Part shown: positions 28,051 through 36,464 of the stretch, piece by piece
Numbering within the stretch: position 1 is the stretch's first letter
Layout: the number at the start of each line of letters is the position of its first letter
Assembly: GCF_014145635.1 (NCBI RefSeq)
Contig: NZ_JACHTC010000008.1
Location: 1-64,000 of the forward strand
DNA from: Myroides sp. WP-1
Lineage (GTDB): Bacteria; Bacteroidota; Bacteroidia; Flavobacteriales; Flavobacteriaceae
Direction of reading: 5' to 3'
Length of the DNA: 64,000 bases
Position numbers and translations under genes: made by a program
The notes under the pieces: generated by a model
What the model was told of the DNA's origin: nothing
What the model saw: the letters and a program-made list of their open reading frames with translations, nothing else
Databases searched by the model: none

Positions 28051-29487
28051 TTACTTGTTTCCTTTGACCAAGTTTTCTAGTTGGTTAAATTGTTCCTGTA
28101 GTTTATCTAATGCCGCTTTTTGACTTTCAATAACTTTGTGTTGTTCAATCGTATGCAAATACAATTCTTCTACTTTTTCTAGTAATTGAATAGAAAGTTC
28201 GGATACATTAATCAAATACCCTTCCTCTTTAGATTGTTCCAAATCTCCAATAGGAGTAATACCCGGTAAGTGATAATTTGCTTTGATAAAAGATTCAACG
28301 GTTGCCAAATCTTTAAAATTATAGTCCGCATGTAAGGCTGAAACTTCGTTGGTAAAATAGTTGTCAAATACATAATCCGCATAGTAGCTATTACGGGCAT
28401 AAATACTTCCATTGACGCGTAATTTTTCATCGGGTTTCAAACTGTTTATTGCTGTACTAGCTTGCGCTGAAGTAAGCCCTACACCTACCCAACCATTGTG
28501 AAAAATATTATCTGTTACTTTGGTTGATTCTGTATTGTCTTCAGCTACTCTCCAAGGTTCTTTTACCACACTTCTGATGTTTACTTGCTGTCTTGCCTCT
28601 TTCTCATTGATAAAAATCAGATTATCATCCGCATCAATAGTCATACTAGTAACCGTTTCATTTTTCTTAATTACATCAACTAAATCGATATCTGTGTTTT
28701 GTCCTTTCTCATTTGTATACACTAATCCCGTTAAACTGCTATTAAGTTTTAGATTTGTGATAGCTGGAATACTATCATTACTTCCTCCTAATAAATCTTT
28801 AACGGCAAAATTGAATACTTTTTCATCCTCATCTGTATATACCAATTCTAATTCTGTTGTCTTTTTATTTAGTCGAATGTTTTCGGTAATTAATTCTTGA
28901 TCCGTTTTGGGTTCGCGAGTTACATCTCCATTCGAATAGTGATATAATTCAAATTGTTTCAATTCAAAACTAGTTACGGTTTGGTTTTTAACCACTAAAT
29001 CGGGAATATCTAGAACCAATCGTCCAGGGGCATTGGGATCTGTTGCCATTGTTTTATCAGGTGTATAAACAAATACTCCTGTACCTACTTCTTCCCCATT
29101 TTCTGTTGTTGTTTCTTCAACAAATGATTCTTGAATTTGTCCTTCAAGAATCGTATCGTGATCTTCGCTTGTCAATACTCTCACCCATTTTCCTTTTGGA
29201 TTTGAAGGAGTTATTGTCCAATAGTAATATCCTTTAGAAATTCCTTCGCTTTCTGCAATATTATACACCAACAAGCTTTCTTTTGCCTCCGCTTCGATAG
29301 GTGTTTTTTGCGTTAAATCTGTTATTTTTACTTGAGGAATCAAAACCCCTTTCGTATCAGATTCTATGTGTAGTACCGCACTCGGATCAGGAATAGACAC
29401 ACCTATACCGATACTTTGGCCTTTTTGAGCTTTAGCTCCAAGTCCGAAAAACAAACAGGCGATAATAATTGTTAACTTTTGTTTCAT
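28051..29487 (-). CDS. VGIG-head protein with tail-fibre (S74-like) C-terminus
   Basis: A 478-aa protein from ATG 29487 (a GTG six codons upstream is the alternative). Signal peptide MKQKLTIIIACLFFGLGAKA; head IGIGVSIPDPSAVLHIES, KGVLIPQVKI, SKGYYYWTITP. The middle holds short beta repeats (LELVYTDEDEKVFNFAVKDL, LTGLVYTNEKGQNTDIDLVD). From about 355 comes a Bacteroidota tail-fibre-like end: V-N-G-S-I-Y-A-R-N-S-Y-Y-A-D-Y-V-F, then ATVESFIKANYHLPGI, G-Y-L-I-N-V-S-E-L and a coiled coil (LLEKVEELYLHTIEQHKVIE). Related ends act as trimerising, chaperone-like modules, so this is a good candidate for a trimeric tip or joint. Confidence 0.8.
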   Translation of the reverse strand: MKQKLTIIIACLFFGLGAKAQKGQSIGIGVSIPDPSAVLHIESDTKGVLIPQVKITDLTQKTPIEAEAKESLLVYNIAESEGISKGYYYWTITPSNPKGKWVRVLTSEDHDTILEGQIQESFVEETTTENGEEVGTGVFVYTPDKTMATDPNAPGRLVLDIPDLVVKNQTVTSFELKQFELYHYSNGDVTREPKTDQELITENIRLNKKTTELELVYTDEDEKVFNFAVKDLLGGSNDSIPAITNLKLNSSLTGLVYTNEKGQNTDIDLVDVIKKNETVTSMTIDADDNLIFINEKEARQQVNIRSVVKEPWRVAEDNTESTKVTDNIFHNGWVGVGLTSAQASTAINSLKPDEKLRVNGSIYARNSYYADYVFDNYFTNEVSALHADYNFKDLATVESFIKANYHLPGITPIGDLEQSKEEGYLINVSELSIQLLEKVEELYLHTIEQHKVIESQKAALDKLQEQFNQLENLVKGNK

Positions 29488-29640
29488 TTGTTCTTTTTTT
29501 TTCACATTTTATTCTCCTGCATACGCAGTAGACAATTTTTACCTATTTTGCTATATATTTTTAGTCTGTCCATTGTCTACTTACTGTACTACTTTCAATT
29601 GTGAGATTTTATATCTAAAGCATTTGAAGCAACTAGTTAA
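29488..29640. other. Spacer with inverted repeat
   Basis: The only longer spacer among the first VGIG genes of the block. GTAGACAA (about 29529) and TTGTCTAC (about 29574) form an inverted repeat around a T-rich loop. Purpose unknown; no T tail. Confidence 0.3.
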
Positions 29641-30507
29641 TTAAAACAGTTCTCTTGTGCTTAAAAATTCAACAATTACACCATACTGACCTGCAGGTAG
29701 AGTATAATACACACTACTAGACCCTAAACTAAATTTCAACATTCCACCAGTAGTAACTTCTATATCCGTAATTCCCATATCGATAACTTGTTGATTTTGA
29801 TTTAACAAGTAAATCTTAAATACGTTCCCTTCTTCTAACAACTGTAAAGAGCTGGGATTTAATCGCATCCCTTGAACTTCAGCATTTCCGTCTTCAATTG
29901 CTGTTCTACCGTAAACACTGTAATGATATTTTCCTTGTATGCGCTTTCCTGTAAAAACAACTCGTTCTGTAATATCATAGCCAAAGACTTTTCGCAGATT
30001 GAAAATATTTTCTTCGGATAGATTCGCAAAGTCGTCTAGCAAAGCACCAACAAGATCGATTTCAACATCTACCACGGTTCCATTAGCCTCTTTCTTCTTG
30101 AAGTACAGCACTTCTTTTGCTCCTCCATTAATTTTACCGTAGTAAACACCTCCTTCATTCGCGGTTGGCTTACCGATCAAATCCATAATTGTATCTACAT
30201 CTGCTAACCTTGTCCAAGTACTTCCAGTCCAATAGTAGTAGCCTTGTGTCAATTCTTCGGATATATTCTTCGTCATATTATATACTATCAGTCCGATATT
30301 ATGAGGATCATTTCCGTCTCCTAAAATTGGTGCATACGATTGTTTGTCGAGCAATTCAACTTTAGGCATCAATACCCCTCTATTTCCACGTGCGCTATAA
30401 ATATCTAACATAGCCGAAGGCGATGGATCTTTGATTCCTATTCCTACTTGGGAGTACCCGCTAAAGCACCCCCATAGTAAAAACAAAACAAATAATAGCT
30501 TTCTCAT
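29641..30507 (-). CDS. VGIG-head protein with conserved C-terminal beta domain
   Basis: A 288-aa protein with a signal peptide (1-19, ending G-Y-S-Q), then VGIGIKDPSPSAMLDIYSAR, G-V-L-M-P-K-V-E-L and QGYYYWTGSTWTRLADVDTI. A short linker (VYYGKINGGAKEVLYFKKKE) recalls the repeat units of the two large neighbours upstream. The last ~110 residues form the terminal beta domain (IKIYLLNQNQQVIDMG-type strands), ending PAGQYGVIVEFLSTRELF. It is a minimal head-linker-tail version of the family, 11 bp after the 552-aa gene, with the stalk almost absent. Confidence 0.8.
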   Translation of the reverse strand: MRKLLFVLFLLWGCFSGYSQVGIGIKDPSPSAMLDIYSARGNRGVLMPKVELLDKQSYAPILGDGNDPHNIGLIVYNMTKNISEELTQGYYYWTGSTWTRLADVDTIMDLIGKPTANEGGVYYGKINGGAKEVLYFKKKEANGTVVDVEIDLVGALLDDFANLSEENIFNLRKVFGYDITERVVFTGKRIQGKYHYSVYGRTAIEDGNAEVQGMRLNPSSLQLLEEGNVFKIYLLNQNQQVIDMGITDIEVTTGGMLKFSLGSSSVYYTLPAGQYGVIVEFLSTRELF

Positions 30508-30518
30508 CCTTTACGTTT

Positions 30519-32177
30519 TTATTTCGCTGTATACTCAATCACAACTTCATAATCTTTATTTTCTAAAGCCGTATACATCGTACCTAACCCAAAATTAAAG
30601 GTTACCGTATTATTCGCTCCAATTACAACATCCGTTATATTTGTTGATACAACCTGTTTGGTTGTTTTATCGATAATTGTTGCAGAAAGTAGCGTTTCTA
30701 TTGATTCATTTGTCGGTTCATATGTTACTTGATCCGAACCTTGTACGTGTACTTTTTTAGCTGGTTTTGCCGTAATAGGCGCTTTAAATGTTACGTCATA
30801 TCCATCCTCATGAAATACCGTTGCACTTCTTTTTCCTTTGTAAATTTTACTTCCATCAATTGAAGTTCCAATTGCAACATCTGCCACATCTACGTTGATG
30901 GTCACTTCTGTACGCTCTAAAATTTTCTCAATAATTGCCTCATTTGTTACGTTTTCAATTACTTTCAAAATATCTTGAGAAATATCAATACGCTCTGGCA
31001 CATCGTTTTTGATTACATACAATACATCTTCTCCATTTTCTTCTATCTTTCCGTAGTACACATTTCCACCCGTTGTATTGTATTCATTGATCGTATTGAA
31101 GATCTCCTTTTTCAAGGTTTCACTATTTTGAATCGAGTTGATCACGTCATTGGTCATATTGATATAGAACGTCTTTCCGTGCTCTGCTTTGTAAGAGTAG
31201 TAAATACCACCATCTTTTAATTCAGCCGTGTTTAATGTTTCTATCACTTGAGGATCACCAGGTGTACCATATGCAGTAACAACGTGTTTAAACATTTCTG
31301 TTTGCGTTTCTTGGTGTTCTAAGCTTACTTCGTGTTTTACTTTATCTGCATCAAAATACACTAAAAACTTCCCTTGATCGCCTCTATCTTCAACCCAAAC
31401 GTTATTTGGAGATTCTTTAATGATCTCGTTGATAATTTCATTGTTGGTTGCATTTTCAAAAATCTCGCGGAAGTTGTTGTTTACCACACCTAAAACATCG
31501 ATTCTAACACCTAAATCAACATCCATATCGTCTTGAGGGTTTCCTTCAGGGTGTAAGAGTTTCCAAGCTTTAATTGCGTCTTCTGAGAAATACACATAAG
31601 CAGACACAACTTGTTTTGCTTCAGAAGTACCTTCGCCAACAGTCGTGTAAACGGGTCTAATAAACGTATTGGTCTCTGCTACTTGTACCGCTTCAATAAG
31701 GTCGATATTCATTTTATCATATCCACCGTTTTCATTGGGTTTAAGATAACTGTAAACCTTTGTATCAGGGTTGTAAGAAACGAGGTAACTAATGTCTGTT
31801 TCTTCTGTTTGACCTCCATTGATAATATTGTTAATTTGGGTATCAATTCTTGTTTCTAATTCTGATAATTCATTTGAAACATACTCCGTGTTGGTTAACA
31901 TATCCCATTTCGTACCATTCCAGTAGTAAAACCCTGGTGCTAAAGCAGTACCATTGTTGTACACAATAATCCCTTCTGGATTTGTTCCTCCGTGTAATAC
32001 TGTCGTTTCTTCTAAGCTGATACGAGGTATTAACACCCCTTTGTTTGTCGCTTGGATATCAAGCATTGCTGCTTTGTCAATTCTCTTTCCTCCGATTCCA
32101 ACACCTGGTTTATCTTGGGCAAACATGACTACTGATACAGTCAGGAACAATATAGAAAATACTCTTTTTTTCATCAT
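30519..32177 (-). CDS. VGIG-head stalk protein sharing its core with the neighbour
   Basis: A 552-aa protein: signal peptide M-M-K-K-R-V-F-S to F-A-Q, head GVGIGGKRIDKAAMLDIQAT, KGVLIPRISL, APGFYYWNGTKWDMLTNT, then a helical linker (SELETRIDTQINNIINGG). Residues about 105-430 are nearly identical to the next gene upstream (DNA 30906-31883 against 32557-33534, same length, no net indel). The terminal domain (about 435-552, ending NKDYEVVIEYTAK) is quite different from the neighbour's. Conserved middle with divergent ends suggests recent gene conversion. No CTD sorting signal. Likely a surface fibre or stalk subunit. Confidence 0.82.
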   Translation of the reverse strand: MMKKRVFSILFLTVSVVMFAQDKPGVGIGGKRIDKAAMLDIQATNKGVLIPRISLEETTVLHGGTNPEGIIVYNNGTALAPGFYYWNGTKWDMLTNTEYVSNELSELETRIDTQINNIINGGQTEETDISYLVSYNPDTKVYSYLKPNENGGYDKMNIDLIEAVQVAETNTFIRPVYTTVGEGTSEAKQVVSAYVYFSEDAIKAWKLLHPEGNPQDDMDVDLGVRIDVLGVVNNNFREIFENATNNEIINEIIKESPNNVWVEDRGDQGKFLVYFDADKVKHEVSLEHQETQTEMFKHVVTAYGTPGDPQVIETLNTAELKDGGIYYSYKAEHGKTFYINMTNDVINSIQNSETLKKEIFNTINEYNTTGGNVYYGKIEENGEDVLYVIKNDVPERIDISQDILKVIENVTNEAIIEKILERTEVTINVDVADVAIGTSIDGSKIYKGKRSATVFHEDGYDVTFKAPITAKPAKKVHVQGSDQVTYEPTNESIETLLSATIIDKTTKQVVSTNITDVVIGANNTVTFNFGLGTMYTALENKDYEVVIEYTAK

Positions 32178-32214
32178 CTTATCTTTTAAAATGTAACAAT
32201 GTGTTTGGTTTAAA

Positions 32215-33828
32215 TTACTCGTTTACTTTTACTTCGTTTGAAACATACTCAATGATCACCTGATAATCTCCACTCATCAGTGTTGAACAAAGACTTCCCA
32301 TTCCAAACTTAAAGCTCAACGCGTCTCCTTCATATTTTACTTCTGTTACAGAACTTTGAACCAATTCAACTCCTTTTAAAATTTTTACATTCAACAACGT
32401 TTTTAAGTTCTTAATTCTAAACCCTGTATCAAAATGTGTGTTGTAAGGTGCTGCTTGTGAAAAAGCCACTACCTCAGCATCGTATTTTGCTTTGTATACA
32501 ACATATCCGTCAATCGTTTCATTTAATTTAGTTTCACTTCCAGTAACTATTTTAATTTCTGTACGCTCTAAAATTTTCTCAATAATTGCCTCATTAGTTA
32601 CGTTTTCAATTACTTTCAAAATATCTTGAGAAATATCAATGCGCTCTGGCACATCGTTTTTGATTACATACAATACATCTTCTCCATTTTCTTCTATCTT
32701 TCCGTAATACACGTTTCCACCCGTTGTATTGTATTCATTGATCGTATTGAAGATCTCCTTTTTCAAGGTTTCACTATTTTGAATCGAGTTGATCACGTCA
32801 TTGGTCATATTGATATAGAACGTCTTTCCGTGCTCTGCTTTGTAAGAGTAGTAAATACCACCATCTTTTAATTCAGCCGTGTTTAATGTTTCTATCACTT
32901 GAGGATCACCAGGTGTACCATCTGCAGTAACAACGTGTTTAAACATTTCTGTTTGCGTTTCTTGGTGTTCTAAGTTCACTTCGTGTTTTACTTTATCTGC
33001 ATCAAAATACACTAAAAACTTCCCTTGATCTCCTCTATCTTCAACCCAAACGTTATTTGGAGATTCTTTAATGATCTCGTTGATAATTTCGTTGTTGGTT
33101 GCATTTTCAAAAATCTCGCGGAAGTTGTTGTTTACCACACCTAAAACATCAATTCTAACTCCTAAATCAACATCCATATCGTCTTGAGGGTTTCCTTCAG
33201 GGTGTAAGAGTTTCCAAGCTTTAATTGCGTCTTCTGAGAAATACACATAAGCAGACACAACTTGTTTTACTTCTGGAGTACCTTCGTTAACAATCGTGTA
33301 AACGGGTCTAATAAACGTATTGGTCTCTGCTACTTGTACCGCTTCAATAAGGTCGATATTCATTTTATCGTATCCACCGTTTTCATTGGGTTTAAGATAA
33401 CTGTAAACCTTTGTATCAGGGCTGTAAGAAACGAGGTAACTAATGTCAGTTTCTTCTGTTTGACCTCCATTGATAATATTGTTAATTTGGGTATCAATTC
33501 TTGTTTCTAATTCTGATAATTCATTTGAAACATAGCCTGTATTCGTTAGCATATCCCATTTTGTACCATTCCAGTAGTAAAATCCTGGCGCTAAAACAGT
33601 ACCGCTATTGTAAACAATAACCCCTTCTGGATTCGTTCCTCCTTGTAATACTGTAGATTCTTCTAAATTGATACGAGGTATTAATACCCCTTTGTTTGTT
33701 GCTTGGATATCTAAGACTGTAGCAGGATTAGGTACGTGACCTCCAATACTAAATCCCAATTCTTGCGCTTGAGCACTTAAAACACCTAAACTGATTAGGC
33801 CAATTGTTAGTAAAGTTTTATTCATCAT
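32215..33828 (-). CDS. VGIG-head stalk protein, first gene of the block
   Basis: A 537-aa protein using ATG 33828 (ATG 33825 or 33849 also possible). Signal peptide M-M-N-K-T-L-L-T-I-G-L to Q-A-Q; head GFSIGGHVPNPATVLDIQAT, KGVLIPRINL, APGFYYWNGTKWDML. Its core is shared almost verbatim with the 552-aa neighbour 37 bp downstream: DISYLVSYSPDTKVYSYLKP, NNFREIFENATNNEIINEII, GGNVYYGKIEENGEDVLYVI. The terminal domain is divergent and ends MSGDYQVIIEYVSNEVKVNE. As first gene it follows a 485-bp promoter region and lies next to the CI-like regulators. Likely an exported structural subunit. Confidence 0.82.
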   Translation of the reverse strand: MMNKTLLTIGLISLGVLSAQAQELGFSIGGHVPNPATVLDIQATNKGVLIPRINLEESTVLQGGTNPEGVIVYNSGTVLAPGFYYWNGTKWDMLTNTGYVSNELSELETRIDTQINNIINGGQTEETDISYLVSYSPDTKVYSYLKPNENGGYDKMNIDLIEAVQVAETNTFIRPVYTIVNEGTPEVKQVVSAYVYFSEDAIKAWKLLHPEGNPQDDMDVDLGVRIDVLGVVNNNFREIFENATNNEIINEIIKESPNNVWVEDRGDQGKFLVYFDADKVKHEVNLEHQETQTEMFKHVVTADGTPGDPQVIETLNTAELKDGGIYYSYKAEHGKTFYINMTNDVINSIQNSETLKKEIFNTINEYNTTGGNVYYGKIEENGEDVLYVIKNDVPERIDISQDILKVIENVTNEAIIEKILERTEIKIVTGSETKLNETIDGYVVYKAKYDAEVVAFSQAAPYNTHFDTGFRIKNLKTLLNVKILKGVELVQSSVTEVKYEGDALSFKFGMGSLCSTLMSGDYQVIIEYVSNEVKVNE

Positions 33829-34313
33829 AACGATTCTTTTTATTATCATTTATTTAATTAAAATTTAGTAAAACAAAATTAGCGAACTTTACATTAATTC
33901 TAAAACATACCCTATATTATTAAGAATAACGAAACAATAAGCGTTAATTATACGAATTAAAATTAAAAAACAAACACTTTAAACAAATAAAAGTCATTCT
34001 AATTATTCAGATTAAAATCTCAAATAATACCTTTTAATTCTAAATACTTCTTAAATGATCAATTTTTCGAAACAAATCGAATTAGAATAAAAACTACTAT
34101 TCACAATTAGCGAATTAGGTCTTTCATACCAAACATTGTGTTATTCTCACCTCCATTTTTTCTTTTTAGAATCCTTATTAGAAAAAAAGTAGTGTAAAAA
34201 CGTCAGCTCGTTGACTGTTTACAATAGAAACCTGCAAATTTCTGCCCTTTAAAAAGGGCTATTATTGCCGCTAATGCGCCTGTTTTTTTGTTTGTTTTTT
34301 TGTGTAACTAAAG
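33829..34313. other. Promoter region of the first surface block
   Basis: AT-rich with no gene. TAATTTTG on the minus strand (33881-33874) is a possible -7 box, about 46 bp upstream of the start, without a TTG at the exact spacing. A short GC hairpin GCCCTTT/AAAGGGC (34244-34259) lies after the regulator stop and may be a weak terminator. Confidence 0.4.
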
Positions 34314-34952
34314 TTAGTTTCCAATCAAATTTTTAATTGCAGGCATAAATGCACCTCGCACACTATAAACTTCTCGAATTTCGCTTGGATTAAGTTCTAA
34401 TTGTCCAAAAACGTCATTATCACTTTGTAAAAGTAAATTGCCTTTGGCGTTGAGCTCTTTGAAACGATAGCATATAATTCCTCTACCTTCTACTACAAGC
34501 AAGTAGATTTGCCACAGCTGCATTTCTTCAATTTTTGTTTTTTGAGCTAATACATAAGAGCTAACTTTAATTGTTGGATACATATTTTCGATTCCAATTT
34601 GAAAGGCTATATTGATATCTTCTTCGAGAGGAAACACACTAGCAGGTGCAGTACCGTAACATTTTTCTGGATTCAAAAAATAAGCGAGATGTTGATCCAC
34701 AGCAATCATCTTCACTCTGCGAGTTTCCATGTTTTTAGTCAGACTACTATTTGATTCAGCCAAAAACAACGTATTTAAATCAATTTTGTGATTTCGACAT
34801 ACCTCCATTATTTTATTGTAATCTAAGGACTCTCTTTTCTTCCAGGTAGATAATGTATTGGGTTTTATTTCTAACACTTGAGCCAACTGTAAATCATTTT
34901 TGTAATCTAACATTTGCTTTAATCTCCTAATTACTTCAGTTGCTTTTAACAT
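34314..34952 (-). CDS. CI-like HTH regulator with catalytically dead S24-type domain
   Basis: A 212-aa protein. Residues about 5-62 are a CI-repressor-type helix-turn-helix (DLQLAQVLEIKPNTLSTWKK). Residues about 113-212 resemble the LexA/CI/S24 peptidase fold: IENMYPTIKVSSYVL, then IYLLVVEGRGIICYRFKEL, L-L-L-Q-S-D-N-D, EIREVYSVRGAF. In S24 proteins the first block reads G-D-S-M-x-P-T with catalytic Ser; here Asn123 stands there. The Lys of the usual V-K-R-L strand is Tyr162. Self-cleavage is therefore unlikely, and the domain may serve for dimerisation or ligand sensing. A putative operator lies 34 bp upstream, suggesting autoregulation. The gene is adjacent to the surface locus. Confidence 0.85.
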   Translation of the reverse strand: MLKATEVIRRLKQMLDYKNDLQLAQVLEIKPNTLSTWKKRESLDYNKIMEVCRNHKIDLNTLFLAESNSSLTKNMETRRVKMIAVDQHLAYFLNPEKCYGTAPASVFPLEEDINIAFQIGIENMYPTIKVSSYVLAQKTKIEEMQLWQIYLLVVEGRGIICYRFKELNAKGNLLLQSDNDVFGQLELNPSEIREVYSVRGAFMPAIKNLIGN

Positions 34953-34985
34953 AATATCTTCTTATTTATATACAAACAATTTTAA

Positions 34986-35030
34986 CTGTTCTCCAAAAAT
35001 CAACTACCTTGCCAAAAAGTTCTCAAAACA
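34986..35030 (-). promoter_or_regulatory. Putative operator, copy B
   Basis: CTGTTCTC, CAACTACCTTGCCAAAAAG and TCTCAAAAC lie 34-78 bp upstream of the regulator start. It matches copy A (3356-3400, same length) and copy C (36465-36503). The TCTC boxes are 31 bp apart, three helical turns, as expected for two repressor dimers on one face. Confidence 0.5.
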
Positions 35031-35273
35031 AATATTTTTCCCAAAAAATTAAACAATAAAAACATAATGTATTGAAAATCAATTATTTAAATACATTAAT
35101 TTTTTTATCTTTTTTTTAAAAAAATTTAATTATCCAAATACAAAACTAAATTATACACCAGAGCACTAGATAAGGTCTATGTTTTTCAACTGAAAATTCT
35201 CATCATGCGAAAAACACGTTTTTTCTTTATTCTGTATTCTATTTTTTTCCTGATCAATTGTTTTGATTGGTGT

Positions 35274-35373
35274 TTGGTGAGGTGGTGAGGTGGTGAGATA
35301 GATGGTGAGGTGGTATTTGATGATTGTTGTTTGTCGTTTGTTGTTTGGTGAGGTGGTGAGATAGATGGTGAGG
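35274..35373. repeat. GGTGAGGTGGTGAG simple-repeat block
   Basis: Two short runs of GGTGAGGTGGTGAGATAGATGGTGAG-type sequence (broken here into its 9-base unit GGTGRTGAG), separated by TTGTTTGTCGTTTGTTG-like DNA. They belong to the intergenic family seen at 48930, 56880 and 61984. The open frame across it (35166-35402) is an artefact of the repeat. Confidence 0.7.
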
Positions 35374-35480
35374 AAATTCTCTTGTTTGTTTTTAATATTC
35401 AAGAGTCTCCCTATATACCTCTATTGAATTAATTTATTTTTCTTGTGTTTTCAAAAAGGTCAGAAATGAACAAAAAAAAA

Positions 35481-35518
35481 CAGCTAGGATAAAGAAGAAG
35501 TATTCTTTATCCTAGCTG
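35481..35518 (-). terminator. Terminator downstream of second CI-like regulator
   Basis: A perfect 16-bp stem (CAGCTAGGATAAAGAA) with a 6-base loop, followed on the minus strand by TTTTTTTTT. It lies 269 bp beyond the stop of the 35787 gene, so any transcript would include the hairpin region at 35562-35652. Confidence 0.9.
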
Positions 35519-35561
35519 GAAATATTGTTAGATTAACTAACGTGATTCAAAAATATGTAAC

Positions 35562-35652
35562 AAAGGGAGTATTCTTCGTTGTGCATTACTAGTAAGCCTT
35601 TCACTATAGATAAGCTTAATCGCTTTTTATTTACACAAGGAATACTCCCTTT
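35562..35652. other. Long inverted repeat between regulator and terminator
   Basis: AAAGGGAGTATTC (35562-35574) pairs perfectly with GAATACTCCCTTT (35640-35652), extended by TTGTG/CACAA. The ~65-base loop has no gene. It lies in the untranslated tail of the regulator transcript and could be a structured 3' UTR, a small RNA or a remnant of a mobile repeat. Confidence 0.5.
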
Positions 35653-35786
35653 CTTCTGCTGTGAAACTTCCGTTTAGTACTTCCATTATCCAGCTCATTA
35701 ACTATTTTTTCTTTTGACCTGAGTGAGTTTTTACTGTTGTCTGATACAACACAAGTAATTCACTTCGCATACCCCATGTGTATGAC

Positions 35787-36425
35787 TTAATAATCGGTAA
35801 GATTTTTAATATTAGGTAAAAATGCTCCGCGAATACAAAATACTTCACGCACATCTTTAGGATCAACTAAAAAGGAATCAAACGCCGGATTATCGCTAAT
35901 AAACAATAATTCGCCTTCATGTGTGTAACGTTTAAAGCGATAGCACAGAATTCCTTTTCCTTCCACAACTAATAAATAGATGTGCCAAGGTTTGATTTCA
36001 CTTAAATCAATCTGCTTCGTTAACACATAAGAACTTACCTTAATTGTCGGATACATATTTTCCACGCCAATCTGAAAAGCCATATCTATTTCTTCTTCAG
36101 TTGGAAAAACACAAGTTGGAGATGTTCCACAGCATTTTTCAGGATTCAAGAAATATTCAATATGGTGATCAACAGAAATCATTTTTACTCTTCTGTTTTC
36201 CAAGTCAACATTTAAAACTGAATTAGGGTGTGCTAAAAACAAATCATTCAAATCGATTTTATGCTTTTTACAAATAGCTATAATTTTATCATAACGCATG
36301 GTTTCACGAACCTTCCACGACGATAAGGTATTGGGCTTAATCTCCAATAAATTGGCTAACTCTAAATCATTCTTGTAGCCAAGTAGTTGCTTCAGTCTTT
36401 TAATTACTTCGTTTGCTTGTAACAT
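35787..36425 (-). CDS. CI-like HTH regulator with dead S24-type domain (paralogue)
   Basis: A 212-aa protein, the same length as and collinear with the regulator at 34314. HTH at about 5-62 (DLELANLLEIKPNTLSSWKV); C-terminal S24-like fold with VENMYPTIKVSSYVL, IYLLVVEGKGILCYRFKRY, L-F-I-S-D-N-P-A-F and VREVFCIRGAFLPNIKN. Asn123 replaces the catalytic Ser and Tyr replaces the catalytic Lys, as in the paralogue, so loss of proteolysis predates the duplication. The DNA-recognition helices differ only slightly, so both could read the same or overlapping operators. It has its own promoter region (copy C) and terminator. Confidence 0.85.
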   Translation of the reverse strand: MLQANEVIKRLKQLLGYKNDLELANLLEIKPNTLSSWKVRETMRYDKIIAICKKHKIDLNDLFLAHPNSVLNVDLENRRVKMISVDHHIEYFLNPEKCCGTSPTCVFPTEEEIDMAFQIGVENMYPTIKVSSYVLTKQIDLSEIKPWHIYLLVVEGKGILCYRFKRYTHEGELLFISDNPAFDSFLVDPKDVREVFCIRGAFLPNIKNLTDY

Positions 36426-36464
36426 AACTTTCTTCTTTCTTTTTTCTTAATTCTACATCTTCTT

